In this document: positions 18,990 to 28,130 of the stretch, one piece after another
How positions within the stretch are numbered: the stretch's first letter is position 1
How the letters are laid out: the number at the start of each line of letters is the position of its first letter
Assembly (NCBI GenBank): GCA_900095835.1
Contig: LT608321.1
Coordinates: forward strand, 290,373 to 354,372
Direction of reading: 5' to 3'
DNA length: 64,000 bases
DNA from: Ihuprevotella massiliensis
GTDB taxonomy: Bacteria; Bacteroidota; Bacteroidia; Bacteroidales; Bacteroidaceae
Translations under genes and position numbers: made by a program
The notes under the pieces: model-generated
Database searches by the model: none
Seen by the model: the letters and a program-made list of their open reading frames with translations, nothing else
What the model was told of the DNA's origin: nothing

Positions 18990-19071
18990 TCCTGATAAGG
19001 CGGTCCATTCTATGGATTGCTTTTTATAATTAAACAAAGACGTCACAATCTTTCCTAGAATTCATTCCACA

Positions 19072-21174
19072 ATGGCAAATTTTCAGCTTGTTTCTCCATA
19101 CAATCCGATGGGCGATCAGCCCGAAGCTATACGATTACTCACTGAAGGAGTGAGAAATGGTGAGCCTGCCCAGGTGCTCCTTGGGGTGACAGGTTCTGGA
19201 AAAACTTTCACCATTGCTAATGTCATTGCAAATATAGGGAAACCTACCTTGGTTTTGTCACACAATAAAACACTTGCAGCACAACTTTTCACAGAAATGA
19301 AAGGCTTCTTTCCCAACAATGCTGTTGAGTATTATGTGTCTTATTACGACTATTACCAACCTGAGGCTTACATCGCTTCCACTGATACATACATCGAAAA
19401 GGATTTGGCCATCAATGACGATTTAGACAAGATGCGTCTTGCGGCCACTTCAGCTTTGCTCTCAGGACGAAAAGATGTCATCGTGGTGTCATCAGTCAGC
19501 TGTATTTACGGTATGGGCAACCCATCAGCCTTTTACGAGAATGTTATTCTACTGAAGATGGGACAGCGCATAGCTATGAATACCCTGCTTAAACGCTTGG
19601 TCGATTCTCTCTACACTCGTAATGACGTGGCTCCCACCCGTGGTGATTTTAGGGTTAAAGGCGACACTATAGATGTTTTTCTGGCTTATTCGGACGATGT
19701 GCTCCGCATCAACTTTTGGGGAGATGAGATAGACTCTATTGAGGAAGTGGATGGAATTACTGGTGCTCGTCAAGCGAACTTTGATGAATATAAGATATAC
19801 CCAGCAAATCTTTTCTTGACCAGTAAGGAAACCCAAGAAATGGCAATCCGCCAAATCCAAGATGATTTGGCGGAACAGGTAGCTTTGTTCAAAGAACAAG
19901 GCAAAGGCTTGGAGGCGCAACGACTAGAAGAACGTGTGAGTTATGACATTGAAATGATTCGCGAACTAGGTCACTGCTCTGGCATCGAGAACTATTCTCG
20001 TTACTTTGATGGCAGACAGCCAGGGACTCGCCCATATTGTCTGTTAGACTTCTTCCCAGAAGATTATCTTATCGTCATTGACGAGAGTCATGTGAGCGTT
20101 CCGCAAATCAGAGCCATGTATGGTGGAGATCGATCGCGCAAAGAAAGTTTGGTGAACTACGGTTTTCGTTTGCCCGCTGCCATGGACAACCGTCCATTGA
20201 AATTTGAAGAGTTTCAAGAGATGGCACGCCAAGTTATCTATGTGAGTGCAACTCCTGCTGATTATGAGATGGAACAAGCTGGTGGAACATACGTGGATCA
20301 GGTGATTCGTCCCACTGGTTTGCTCGATCCTCCCATAGAAGTGCGCGACACAGACTTCCCGGTCGATGACTTATTGGAAGAAATTCGCATTGCTATCAAG
20401 GATAACGAAAGAACTCTCGTCACTACCCTTTCAAAACGTATGGCAGAAGAACTCACGGAGTATTTGCTTGGTTTGGGAATCTCAACGGCTTACATCCATT
20501 CTGACGTAGATACCTTAGAGCGTGTCAAGATTATGGAGGAACTCCGTGCTGGTATTTATGATGTTTTAGTCGGGGTGAACTTGCTACGTGAGGGATTGGA
20601 TTTGCCAGAAGTCGCACTTGTTGCCATTCTAGACGCAGACAAAGAAGGATTCCTCCGTGATCGTCGAAGCATGACTCAGACAGCAGGTCGTGCGGCTCGT
20701 AATGTCAATGGGCGTGTTATTATGTATGCCAAGAAAATCACGGAGAGCATGCAGCAAACCATTGATGAGACAAATCGCCGTCGTCTGAAACAAATGGCAT
20801 ATAACGAAGAGCATGGCATCATACCAACCCAAGTGAAGAAAAGCAACAATGTAAGTCAGTTAGGGAAAATGGGGCTGGAACGTTCTGAAGCTGCTCAGGC
20901 GGCTGGTGTTGCATTGCGTGGTCCGCAGTACTATTCTGCCGTAGAGAAAGGGCAAACTCCACGAAAAGTGGCAGAATCCACTGTAACTTATGGCATTGCT
21001 TCAGAGATCAGCTTTGAGGCTCCGCAAACTCAAACACCAGAAGACCGCAATACTCGTATAGAGCAACTACGGTCGGCAATGAAGAAGGCAGCTGCAGAAC
21101 TTGATTTCGTGACAGCGGCTCAACTTCGAGATGAGTTGTTGCAATTGGAAGCTATGAAAGACCCCAAGAGATAA
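19072..21174 (+). CDS. uvrB: Excinuclease ABC subunit B
   Basis: The 700-residue damage-recognition helicase of nucleotide excision repair. Walker A is GVTGSGKT (38-45). The DNA-clamping beta-hairpin with YYDYYQPEAY follows near residue 95. Helicase motifs include DESHVSVPQ and QTAGRAARN, and a UVR domain that contacts UvrC lies at the C-terminus (about 660-695). It works with UvrA and UvrC, which are not in this window. It is monocistronic with its own promoter and a bidirectional terminator. Confidence 0.96.
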   Translation: MANFQLVSPYNPMGDQPEAIRLLTEGVRNGEPAQVLLGVTGSGKTFTIANVIANIGKPTLVLSHNKTLAAQLFTEMKGFFPNNAVEYYVSYYDYYQPEAYIASTDTYIEKDLAINDDLDKMRLAATSALLSGRKDVIVVSSVSCIYGMGNPSAFYENVILLKMGQRIAMNTLLKRLVDSLYTRNDVAPTRGDFRVKGDTIDVFLAYSDDVLRINFWGDEIDSIEEVDGITGARQANFDEYKIYPANLFLTSKETQEMAIRQIQDDLAEQVALFKEQGKGLEAQRLEERVSYDIEMIRELGHCSGIENYSRYFDGRQPGTRPYCLLDFFPEDYLIVIDESHVSVPQIRAMYGGDRSRKESLVNYGFRLPAAMDNRPLKFEEFQEMARQVIYVSATPADYEMEQAGGTYVDQVIRPTGLLDPPIEVRDTDFPVDDLLEEIRIAIKDNERTLVTTLSKRMAEELTEYLLGLGISTAYIHSDVDTLERVKIMEELRAGIYDVLVGVNLLREGLDLPEVALVAILDADKEGFLRDRRSMTQTAGRAARNVNGRVIMYAKKITESMQQTIDETNRRRLKQMAYNEEHGIIPTQVKKSNNVSQLGKMGLERSEAAQAAGVALRGPQYYSAVEKGQTPRKVAESTVTYGIASEISFEAPQTQTPEDRNTRIEQLRSAMKKAAAELDFVTAAQLRDELLQLEAMKDPKR

Positions 21175-21220
21175 GAACAGATTCGTCTATAATCAAGAGA
21201 TGATTCAGATGATAACACAA

Positions 21221-21257
21221 AATAAGGGAGAAGAATGAAAGCTCTTCTCCCTTATTT
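21221..21257. terminator. Bidirectional terminator between uvrB and the HAD gene
   Basis: A 14-bp perfect inverted repeat (21221-21234 with 21243-21256, AATAAGGGAGAAGA) with an 8-nt loop lies between converging genes. Confidence 0.85.
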
Positions 21258-21266
21258 ACGTTTGAT

Positions 21267-21994
21267 TCAAAGAATATTATGGATTTCTGAAAGGTTGTGC
21301 ACCATATAAGTCGGTGTATATTTGAGCAATTCGTCTGTGTTACCAGAATTTTGCGGCAACTTATTGCGATTGAAATAGATGGTATCTAGTCCTGCCCCCA
21401 TAGCCCCTAGGATGTCTGTAGAAAAATTATCGCAATCATAAGCGTACTCTCTGGTGTTGCTTTTGTTTGCTCAAAAGCATAATCAAAGAACTTTTGAGAA
21501 GGCTTATTTGCTCCTGCTTGTTCGCTAAGTACGATCGTGTCAAAATACTTTGTCATCCCCACCATCTCTAACTTTCTGTGTTGCACTTCAGTAAATCCAT
21601 TACTACAAATGTGAAGTCGATAGCCTCTAGACTTGAGATGTTTAAGCAAATCTTTTGCTCCGTCTACAATACCCGTCTTTGTACAATTGAACTCTAAGAA
21701 AGCATCTCCTAGTTTCAGGCAGAACTCGTCGGACAATTCAGCCCCTTTGCCTAAGGCTAGAGGGCGGCGAAAGCGTTCGACAATGAGAAAATCGCGGGTA
21801 ATCTCCCCATGAGCATATTGGGACCACAGATGCTCATTGATTTCCCAATAATTCTCCGTGAAAAACGCTTTATTCTCAAATATATGACCAAGATTAAAGG
21901 CGTCATATAGTTCTTCTAAAGCTAATGTCGCATTACCATGTGTGTCGTATAGGGTATCATCAAAGTCGATGAAAAGATCTTTATAAGGAAGCAT
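21267..21994 (-). pseudogene. HAD-superfamily (YjjG-type) nucleotidase, frameshifted
   Basis: The frame from the ATG at 21994 (MLPYKDLFIDFDDTLYD) shows HAD motif I (DFDDT, nucleophile Asp10), motif II region ICSNGFTEVQ, and the motif III lysine region. This is the YjjG/noncanonical nucleotidase pattern. Near 21432 the expected motif IV Gly-Asp is broken: one base appears missing, so the frame ends early at 21407 (LMIAIIFLQTS). Shifting by one base restores GDNFSTDILGAMGAGL and a normal C-terminus to a TGA at 21267-21269. The full protein would be about 242 residues. Without motif IV the product should be inactive. It could be a real null mutation, phase variation or a sequencing error. The upstream extension to 22186 is not believable coding. 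Confidence 0.85.
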
Positions 21995-22210
21995 AAGAAA
22001 TGAGTATGGGAAATGTGAAGTATTATACGCGTGCAAAGTTACGACTTTATGGAGAAGAGAGCAACAAGCAAAGGAGTTTAATGAACGAACAGGCGGCAAT
22101 TTGAGTCGTATAATAATGATAGATTGTTGTATGTAGCTGAAAAGCAATTGAAATATAGTGCTGCGGGAAGAAAAGTAGGAGGTCATTGTAAGAAAGTGCG
22201 AAAAAAAGCG

Positions 22211-22241
22211 TTTGAAATATGTTACAAAAACATTACCTTCG
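22211..22241 (+). promoter_or_regulatory. Promoter of the ECF sigma operon
   Basis: TTTG (22211-22214), 19 nt, then TACCTTCG (22234-22241), a close variant of TAnnTTTG. The expected transcript start near 22247 lies after the upstream-most ATG at 22212, so that ATG cannot be the real start. Confidence 0.65.
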
Positions 22242-22268
22242 CGTATTAGTAATAGAAAGCCACTTAAA

Positions 22269-22853
22269 ATGGTGGTTACATCGCATTATAACATGCCTAT
22301 ATCTAAGAAAAAAGTAATAGAATCAGCGTCAGATTCTTCTGCAAACAGAGGGAATATTCTGACTGCAACCTTCCTACAAATTCGGCGAAGGTTGCAGGTG
22401 ATTTCTACCAGTATCTTAGGAAATAGCACAGAAGCAGAGGATGCGTTGTCAGAAGCTTTCTTACGATTATGGAAAAGTCCTCGGCCCTTAGAGAACGCTT
22501 TCCAAGTTGAGGCGATACTTACCACAACTGTAAGAAATATAAGTATAGATGAAGTACGTAAACGACGCTCTCATCCGGTTGATACTTTAGATGCTCTTCC
22601 CGAAGGTGAAGGCGTAATGGACGATGATACAACAGAATTAGATGTAGAAGTGCAATTACGCAGGATAGAAAAGTTGATTTCTTGTCATCTTTCTCCTCAG
22701 CAACAGCGCATTCTTCGTATGAGAGACGTCGATGGACTTGCTTTTTCTGTGATTTCCGAGCAATTAGATATGCAAGAGACCGCAGTTAGAATGCAACTCT
22801 CTCGAGCACGAAAATTACTTCGCGAACTTTATCGTCGGCAGTATTCAGACTAA
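22269..22853 (+). CDS. ECF-type RNA polymerase sigma factor
   Basis: From the ATG at 22269 the protein has 194 residues (22293 is an alternative start). Sigma-70 region 2 is seen in AEDALSEAFLRLW with the DNA-melting segment after it; region 4 is LSPQQQRILRMRDVDGLAF...MQETAVRMQLSRARKLLREL, a helix-turn-helix. The spacer has an acidic stretch. It heads a tight four-gene operon with a one-TM protein, a secreted protein and an outer-membrane barrel, with gaps of 15-22 nt. This suggests envelope sensing, with the second gene as anti-sigma factor. The family recruits RNA polymerase to a small regulon; the inducing signal is unknown. Confidence 0.88.
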   Translation: MVVTSHYNMPISKKKVIESASDSSANRGNILTATFLQIRRRLQVISTSILGNSTEAEDALSEAFLRLWKSPRPLENAFQVEAILTTTVRNISIDEVRKRRSHPVDTLDALPEGEGVMDDDTTELDVEVQLRRIEKLISCHLSPQQQRILRMRDVDGLAFSVISEQLDMQETAVRMQLSRARKLLRELYRRQYSD

Positions 22854-22873
22854 ATCTTCAAAGCCTTGCAACA

Positions 22874-23374
22874 ATGATGAGTATAGATCAATATAAAACA
22901 CTTGTAGATGCCTATTTTGAGGCTACTACAACTGAAGAAGAGGAGGAAAAGCTGAAGTTGTTTTTAATAACTCCACAAGCTCAAGATCCTTCTTTTGATG
23001 AAATTAAGGCTGTTATGGGCTTAACTACGATGTTAAAACGTAAAAGCCAGAACAATCAGTGTACAAAAGAAGCATCAAATAGAGTACTCACAACCTCGAT
23101 TCCAGCAACTTCGCATCTATTTCTCCCTAAACGCCAGCTCATGCGCTGGGCAGCAGTGATTGTTTTAGGTCTTTCTGTGCTCGCCCCTGCAGCTATGATG
23201 TGGGGTTTGTCAGATAGTGATGAATGTGAGGCCTATATTGATGGCAAAAAGATAACAGATCAAGCCGTGGTGCTCCAACAAATGCACACAACAATGTCGC
23301 AGACCTTACAAGGGGATTTGCAAAATGAACCCGCGAAACAGTTACGCGACCTATTTTCTACTCCACAACAATAA
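22874..23374 (+). CDS. Probable membrane-anchored anti-sigma factor
   Basis: The 166-residue protein has an acidic helical N-terminus (about 1-60, YKTLVDAYFEATTTEEEEE), one membrane segment (about 91-111, RWAAVIVLGLSVLAPAAMMW), and a short C-terminal domain that would lie in the periplasm. The arrangement, and its position 20 nt after an ECF sigma gene, match Bacteroidetes anti-sigma factors. The N-terminal segment would bind sigma and the C-terminus would sense the envelope. No zinc-binding ZAS motif and no FecR domain are visible. Function is inferred from context and topology. Confidence 0.65.
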   Translation: MMSIDQYKTLVDAYFEATTTEEEEEKLKLFLITPQAQDPSFDEIKAVMGLTTMLKRKSQNNQCTKEASNRVLTTSIPATSHLFLPKRQLMRWAAVIVLGLSVLAPAAMMWGLSDSDECEAYIDGKKITDQAVVLQQMHTTMSQTLQGDLQNEPAKQLRDLFSTPQQ

Positions 23375-23389
23375 CAACTCCTCCATAAT

Positions 23390-23839
23390 ATGAAACGGTT
23401 ATGCCTACTCTTTATTGGGCTTATGGCTATGTTGTCAGCTATAGCCCAAGAAAAATTAAATGTAGCTCCTTTCTTTGAGACTAACTTTGTGAAATCACAC
23501 AAGGCTACTATGGTGAAACTCTCTGGAAAGGCTTTAAAAGACTATTCTCTGCTCAAATTTTATAGCGTGACAATGAGTCTTTCTAACCAAGAAGTCATAG
23601 AGCTAGAAAGAGCCATCTCGAAAGATACGCACAATGTGACGGAACAAGAGGCTGCTTCCAAACATGGTAAGTTATATTATGGCTTTTATCAGTTGCCCAA
23701 CGGTGATAAGACGAAGGTCAATAGTTTCTTGTTTTACCGAAACAATGGGCTTCAACCTCGAGGAAATCCGACCTACACACTTATCTATATGGAGGGGCAA
23801 ACAACTCTCCAGGAATTAAAAAGAAAGTTCGCTCCCTAA
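23390..23839 (+). CDS. Secreted protein, DUF6108-like
   Basis: The 149-residue protein has a signal peptide (about 1-19, cut after AIAQ) and a soluble domain of about 130 residues with no recognised catalytic motif. It resembles small proteins that accompany ECF sigma operons in Bacteroides (DUF6108-like); this assignment is from memory. It is the third gene of the ECF operon, with gaps of 15 and 22 nt, and probably acts in the periplasm. Confidence 0.65.
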   Translation: MKRLCLLFIGLMAMLSAIAQEKLNVAPFFETNFVKSHKATMVKLSGKALKDYSLLKFYSVTMSLSNQEVIELERAISKDTHNVTEQEAASKHGKLYYGFYQLPNGDKTKVNSFLFYRNNGLQPRGNPTYTLIYMEGQTTLQELKRKFAP

Positions 23840-23861
23840 TCTCATTACATACTATTGCACA

Positions 23862-24734
23862 ATGAAACGTTATATTCTTCTTTTATTTGTAGGCTTGGGA
23901 CTATCTGCAGCAGCTGCAGAACTTAATGACACGATTGTCAAAGTGAATAATCCTGACTCTGTGTTGCTCACACGCAATGACTCGACTATTATCCTCCGTG
24001 TTGATGGCTCGAGCAACGATAAATCGGCAAAATTTGTCTATACGATTCCAACACAAGGTACATCGCTGGTTGATGCTGCAGCTAGTCGATGGAAGTTCCC
24101 TGAATCGCCTCTTACACTCCATAAGGAAAGTAGTGACAAAAAACATTCTATGGAGCTAACAGCTGGCCAGCTTCTCCTAGGTTTCAACCTTGCCCAAAAT
24201 GGCCCTAAAGGAATTAGCTCAGATGTTTGGGGGCGCAACATTGATATTGAGCTTAATCTGATGAGATTTTCTGTTACTCGTAACAGACATCATTGTTTTT
24301 CTCTGGGATGGAGCTATGGATGGAGTAAGATTGCACTTGATGGCGGTCTAGCTTTTCAGCTTAATAATGGGGTTACCACAATTGGAACTTTCGCAGAGAA
24401 CCAAACACCTATTCGTTCGGTCTTTCGCCTTAACAGACATTCATTCCCACTGCTCTATACCTATCAAGAAAATGGAATGGGTTTAAGCGTGGGTCCAGTG
24501 TTGAATCTGAATGTTCGTCCGCGTATTTATAATACCTATCTGAATGCTGAAGGAAAGGAACAGCAAGATGCCTACAAAAGTGGCATACATTTTACTCCTG
24601 CCACTCTATCTTTCTATGGAGAATTAAAGATTAAATGGATAGGAATCTTTGCTCGTTACACTCCACAATCCATGTTTGAGAAAGGACTCGGACCAAATGT
24701 TCAAACTCTGACAGTAGGTTTGTCCTTCTTCTGA
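23862..24734 (+). CDS. Outer-membrane beta-barrel protein of the ECF operon
   Basis: The 290-residue protein has a signal peptide (1-19, ending SAAAA). It then has a linker and a series of amphipathic strands with aromatic ends, and terminates in Phe (TVGLSFF), as outer-membrane barrels do. An 8-to-12-strand barrel is likely. It is the last gene of the ECF operon and is followed by a terminator. It may be the sensed or regulated envelope component. The ligand is unknown. Confidence 0.7.
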   Translation: MKRYILLLFVGLGLSAAAAELNDTIVKVNNPDSVLLTRNDSTIILRVDGSSNDKSAKFVYTIPTQGTSLVDAAASRWKFPESPLTLHKESSDKKHSMELTAGQLLLGFNLAQNGPKGISSDVWGRNIDIELNLMRFSVTRNRHHCFSLGWSYGWSKIALDGGLAFQLNNGVTTIGTFAENQTPIRSVFRLNRHSFPLLYTYQENGMGLSVGPVLNLNVRPRIYNTYLNAEGKEQQDAYKSGIHFTPATLSFYGELKIKWIGIFARYTPQSMFEKGLGPNVQTLTVGLSFF

Positions 24735-24791
24735 GGTTAGGGGCAGAGATGTTCTCAAATTTCCTAAATTGAACTTCCCTTGTTTATGTTT

Positions 24792-24839
24792 GGTGCCTTC
24801 TATTGTGTGATTGAAATCTACGATAGGAGGTACCTTTTT
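24792..24839 (+). terminator. Terminator of the ECF operon
   Basis: A 12-bp stem with two wobble pairs (24792-24803 with 24823-24834) is followed by TTTTT. Confidence 0.75.
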
Positions 24840-24959
24840 GGGGTAGACCCCCTCAATTCTGGCATAATTAAGTTGCAACTTGTAGATGTATCTGTTAAAA
24901 ACTTTCAACTTTTCAGAGAATAGAATGGTGTATTGACCTGGAAACTCAAAATAAAGTAG

Positions 24960-24967
24960 TAACTTTG
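24960..24967 (+). promoter_or_regulatory. -7 element of the purF-like gene
   Basis: TAACTTTG. A TTG lies 24 nt upstream (24933-24935), longer than the usual spacing. The element overlaps an in-frame TTG at 24965, so the start is the ATG at 24998. Confidence 0.6.
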
Positions 24968-24997
24968 CCAACAAAGAAACTGAACAAAGCGTATCTG

Positions 24998-26923
24998 ATG
25001 GAACAAATCAAGCATGAATGTGGTGTAGCAATGGTTAGATTGCTCAAGCCTCTCAGCTATTATAAAGAGAAGTACGGAACTTGGATGTACGGTCTCAATA
25101 AACTCTATCTTATGATGGAGAAACAACACAACCGCGGTCAAGAAGCTGCGGGACTTGCTGCGTTGAAACTTCAGGCTGAGCCTGGAGATGAGTACATGTT
25201 CCGTGAACGTGCTCAAGGCAACACTGCGATTCAAGAGATTTTCGCGTCTGTTCACTCCAAATTCTCTAACTTTTCTTCTGAAGAGCTTGCCGATGCTGAT
25301 TTCGCTGGCAAGAACATTCCCTTTGCAGGGGAGATTTATATGGGCCACCTCCGGTATTCTACTACTGGCAAGCGTGGCCTTTCGTATGTCCATCCTTTTT
25401 TGCGCAGAAATAACTGGAGAGCAAAAAACCTCTGCTTGTGCGCAAACTTCAATATGACGAACGTACAGGAAATTTTTGACCACATTGCGGTGAAAGGTCA
25501 ACATCCTCGTATGCTGAGTGATACGTATCTCCTGCTCGAACAACTAGGTCACAGATTAGATCGTGAGGCAGAACGTTGCTTTGTTGCGGCAGAATCTCAG
25601 GGACTTACCGATCGCCATATCACGGAGTACATCGAGAGTAACATTAACGTGGCGAATATTCTCAAAGAATCCGCTCCTGTGTGGGATGGCGGCTATGTGG
25701 TTTGCGGCATCACGGGAAGTGGCGAGACTTTTGTTTTAAGAGATCCCTGGGGCATTCGACCTGCGTTCTATTATAAAAGCGATGATGTGTTTGCACTTGC
25801 TAGTGAACGCCCAGTTCTTCAAACTTCTTTTGGACTTGAAGCAGAAGACATCGTGGAACTACAGCCTGGTCAAGCGATAATGACCAATCGTAAGGGAGAA
25901 ATGCGCATTGAACAAATTCTTCCTGCCCAGAAACTAGCTGCATGCTCTTTTGAACGTGTGTATTTCAGCCGTGGTTCTGATATAGATATTTACAAAGAAC
26001 GCAAAGAAATGGGACGTCGACTTGTGCCTTCCATTTTGAAAGCAATCAACAATGAAGTAGATAATACAGTTTTTTCCTACATTCCCAATACAGCAGAAGC
26101 AGCTTATTATGGTCTTTACCAAGGTTTTGAAGAATATCTCAATCAACAAAAGACGCACGAGATTACTGAGCTGCTCAAAAATCCAGCATACAGCTCCGAA
26201 GCAAGCAAGGTTGCGCTAGAGAAACGTATTGCCGAAGTTCTCGCTCGCCACATTCGTGCTGAAAAAGTGGCATGGAAAGACATAAAAATGCGTACCTTTA
26301 TTGCAGAAGGTAATTCGCGCAATGATCTTGCTGCCCACGTTTACGACATTACTTATGGTAGTGTTGTGCCGAATGTCGACAATCTTGTCGTAATTGACGA
26401 TAGTATTGTCCGAGGAACGACCTTGCGTGAAAGTATTCTCCGCATCCTCGATCGTCTACATCCCAAACGCATCGTAATTGTCAGCAGTTCACCTCAGGTG
26501 CGCTACCCAGACTATTATGGTATTGACATGGCGAACATGAACGAGTTTATTGCATTCCGTGCTGCAATAGCCTTGCATGAAGAGCGCGGAACAATGAATT
26601 TGCTCACAGATATCTATCGACGCTGTAAAGCACAGGAAGATTTACCCAAAGAACAGGTGCAGAACTACATCCGCGAGCTCTATGAACCCTTCACGGAACT
26701 AGAGATAAATGCGAAGATGGTAGAACTTCTTCGTCCAGCTGGCGTAGATACAGAAATCCACATGGTGTATCTTAGCATCGAGGATTTGCATAAAGCATGC
26801 CCCAATAGCCCAGGTGACTGGTATTTCAGTGGACATTTCCCCACTCCTGGTGGTAATAAGTGCGTAAACGCTGCTTTCATCCGCTATATGGAAGGCCATC
26901 AGGCTGCACTACTCTCGCAGTAG
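24998..26923 (+). CDS. purF: Amidophosphoribosyltransferase-like glutamine amidotransferase, long form
   Basis: From ATG 24998 the protein has 641 residues. The Ntn-type glutaminase begins MEQIKHECGV, so the nucleophile would be Cys8 rather than Cys1 or Cys2, and HNRGQEAAG is the glutamine-site loop. The phosphoribosyltransferase domain carries the PRPP loop VVIDDSIVRGTT (about 463-475). The protein exceeds usual PurF (about 500 residues) by an insertion before the PRPP site and a C-terminal extension of about 130 residues. It lies just upstream of carA and carB, as in Bacteroides. It probably makes phosphoribosylamine for purines, but a different acceptor is possible. The in-frame TTG start at 24965 lies within the -7 box and is rejected. 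Confidence 0.8.
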   Translation: MEQIKHECGVAMVRLLKPLSYYKEKYGTWMYGLNKLYLMMEKQHNRGQEAAGLAALKLQAEPGDEYMFRERAQGNTAIQEIFASVHSKFSNFSSEELADADFAGKNIPFAGEIYMGHLRYSTTGKRGLSYVHPFLRRNNWRAKNLCLCANFNMTNVQEIFDHIAVKGQHPRMLSDTYLLLEQLGHRLDREAERCFVAAESQGLTDRHITEYIESNINVANILKESAPVWDGGYVVCGITGSGETFVLRDPWGIRPAFYYKSDDVFALASERPVLQTSFGLEAEDIVELQPGQAIMTNRKGEMRIEQILPAQKLAACSFERVYFSRGSDIDIYKERKEMGRRLVPSILKAINNEVDNTVFSYIPNTAEAAYYGLYQGFEEYLNQQKTHEITELLKNPAYSSEASKVALEKRIAEVLARHIRAEKVAWKDIKMRTFIAEGNSRNDLAAHVYDITYGSVVPNVDNLVVIDDSIVRGTTLRESILRILDRLHPKRIVIVSSSPQVRYPDYYGIDMANMNEFIAFRAAIALHEERGTMNLLTDIYRRCKAQEDLPKEQVQNYIRELYEPFTELEINAKMVELLRPAGVDTEIHMVYLSIEDLHKACPNSPGDWYFSGHFPTPGGNKCVNAAFIRYMEGHQAALLSQ

Positions 26924-27032
26924 TCACCTAGAGCCACCACTAACTTAGGGTTTAGAAGTCGATATTTCTAGAACATCTACCTTATCCAACAGCCTATACA
27001 ATCCAAGATTCACCCTATTTACCTTCATAAAA

Positions 27033-28124
27033 ATGCGAAAAGTAACCCTTTTGCTCAGCGATGGTTCCCAATTCCATGGAGAAAGTTTCGGCTACGAAGC
27101 TCCCGTAGCTGGCGAAGTTGTGTTCAACACAGCCATGATGGGCTATCCAGAAAGCCTTACAGACCCCTCTTATGCAGGACAACTCATGGTGCTCACCTAT
27201 CCTTTGGTCGGCAACTATGGCGTTCCTCCCTTTACCATTGAGGAGAATGGACTTGCGACTTTCATGGAAAGCGACAAAATCCATGCAAGTGCCATCATTG
27301 TGAGCGATTATAGTGAGAATTACTCTCACTGGAATGCTAAAGAAAGCCTTGCTGAATGGTTGAAACGTGAAAAAGTGCCTGGCATCACAGGCATCGACAC
27401 GCGCGAACTCACCAAGGTGCTCCGTGAGCATGGGGTGATGATGGGCAAAATCCTCTTCGATGACATGCCCAATGAAGTACCCGAAGCACAATACGAAGGA
27501 GTGAACTTCGTAGAGAAAGTAAGTTGCAAAGAAGTTATTCGCTATGCACCCACTAATGGAGATGAGGATGCTCCCAAAGTAGTCCTTGTCGACTGTGGGG
27601 TTAAGCACAATATCATCCGCAATCTTATTAACCGTGGTGTAGAAGTTGTGCGTGTGCCTTGGGATTATGACTTTAATCGACTGGAGTTTGATGGACTATT
27701 CTTGGCAAATGGTCCTGGTGACCCCGACACCTGCGCAATAACCGTAAATCACATTCGCACTTTCTTGCAAAATGCTCAAGTGCGCCCTTGCATGGGTATT
27801 TGTATGGGCAACCAACTCTTGTCTAAAGCTGCAGGTGCTACCATCTACAAACTGAAATATGGCCATCGTTCGCACAATCAACCCGTACGAATGGTTGGAA
27901 CAAATCGTTGTTTCATCACTTCACAAAACCATGGTTATGCAGTAAAGTCTGATACTTTGTCTGCTGAATGGGAACCCTACTTCGTAAACATGAATGACGG
28001 TTCAAACGAAGGCGTACGTCACAAGACAAATCCTTGGTTTTCTGCCCAATTTCACCCAGAGGCTTGCAGTGGTCCTGTAGATACTGAATTCCTTTTCGAT
28101 GATTTCGTAAACCTTCTCAAATAA
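27033..28124 (+). CDS. carA: Carbamoyl-phosphate synthase small (glutaminase) subunit
   Basis: The 363-residue subunit has an N-terminal CPSase small-chain domain and a class I glutamine amidotransferase domain. The nucleophile is Cys257 in MGICMGNQ (usually GICLGHQ), and the His/Glu pair lies in FHPEA. ANGPGDPD is the oxyanion strand. It supplies ammonia to CarB for pyrimidine and arginine synthesis. It is 6 nt from carB, so the two are co-translated. The gap from the purF-like gene is 109 nt, with TACCTTCA (27020-27027) as a possible weak -7 element. Confidence 0.95.
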   Translation: MRKVTLLLSDGSQFHGESFGYEAPVAGEVVFNTAMMGYPESLTDPSYAGQLMVLTYPLVGNYGVPPFTIEENGLATFMESDKIHASAIIVSDYSENYSHWNAKESLAEWLKREKVPGITGIDTRELTKVLREHGVMMGKILFDDMPNEVPEAQYEGVNFVEKVSCKEVIRYAPTNGDEDAPKVVLVDCGVKHNIIRNLINRGVEVVRVPWDYDFNRLEFDGLFLANGPGDPDTCAITVNHIRTFLQNAQVRPCMGICMGNQLLSKAAGATIYKLKYGHRSHNQPVRMVGTNRCFITSQNHGYAVKSDTLSAEWEPYFVNMNDGSNEGVRHKTNPWFSAQFHPEACSGPVDTEFLFDDFVNLLK

Positions 28125-28130
28125 ACCATC

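Larger units (their letters stand above)
18275..19071. other. 797-bp intergenic region between trmD and uvrB
   Basis: No gene was found. It holds the trmD terminator, the 21-bp array at 18539-18665, two copies of TCGTAGAAAAC (18701-18711 and 18782-18792), a small hairpin TTCGTGT / ACACGAA (18862-18881) and the uvrB promoter with its palindrome. A plus-strand open frame at 18391-18594 runs into the array and has no coding features. Confidence 0.7.

Noticed and set aside
21995-22186. N-terminal extension of the HAD frame
   Set aside because: The sequence before MLPYKDLF has no family similarity and runs into the sigma promoter region.
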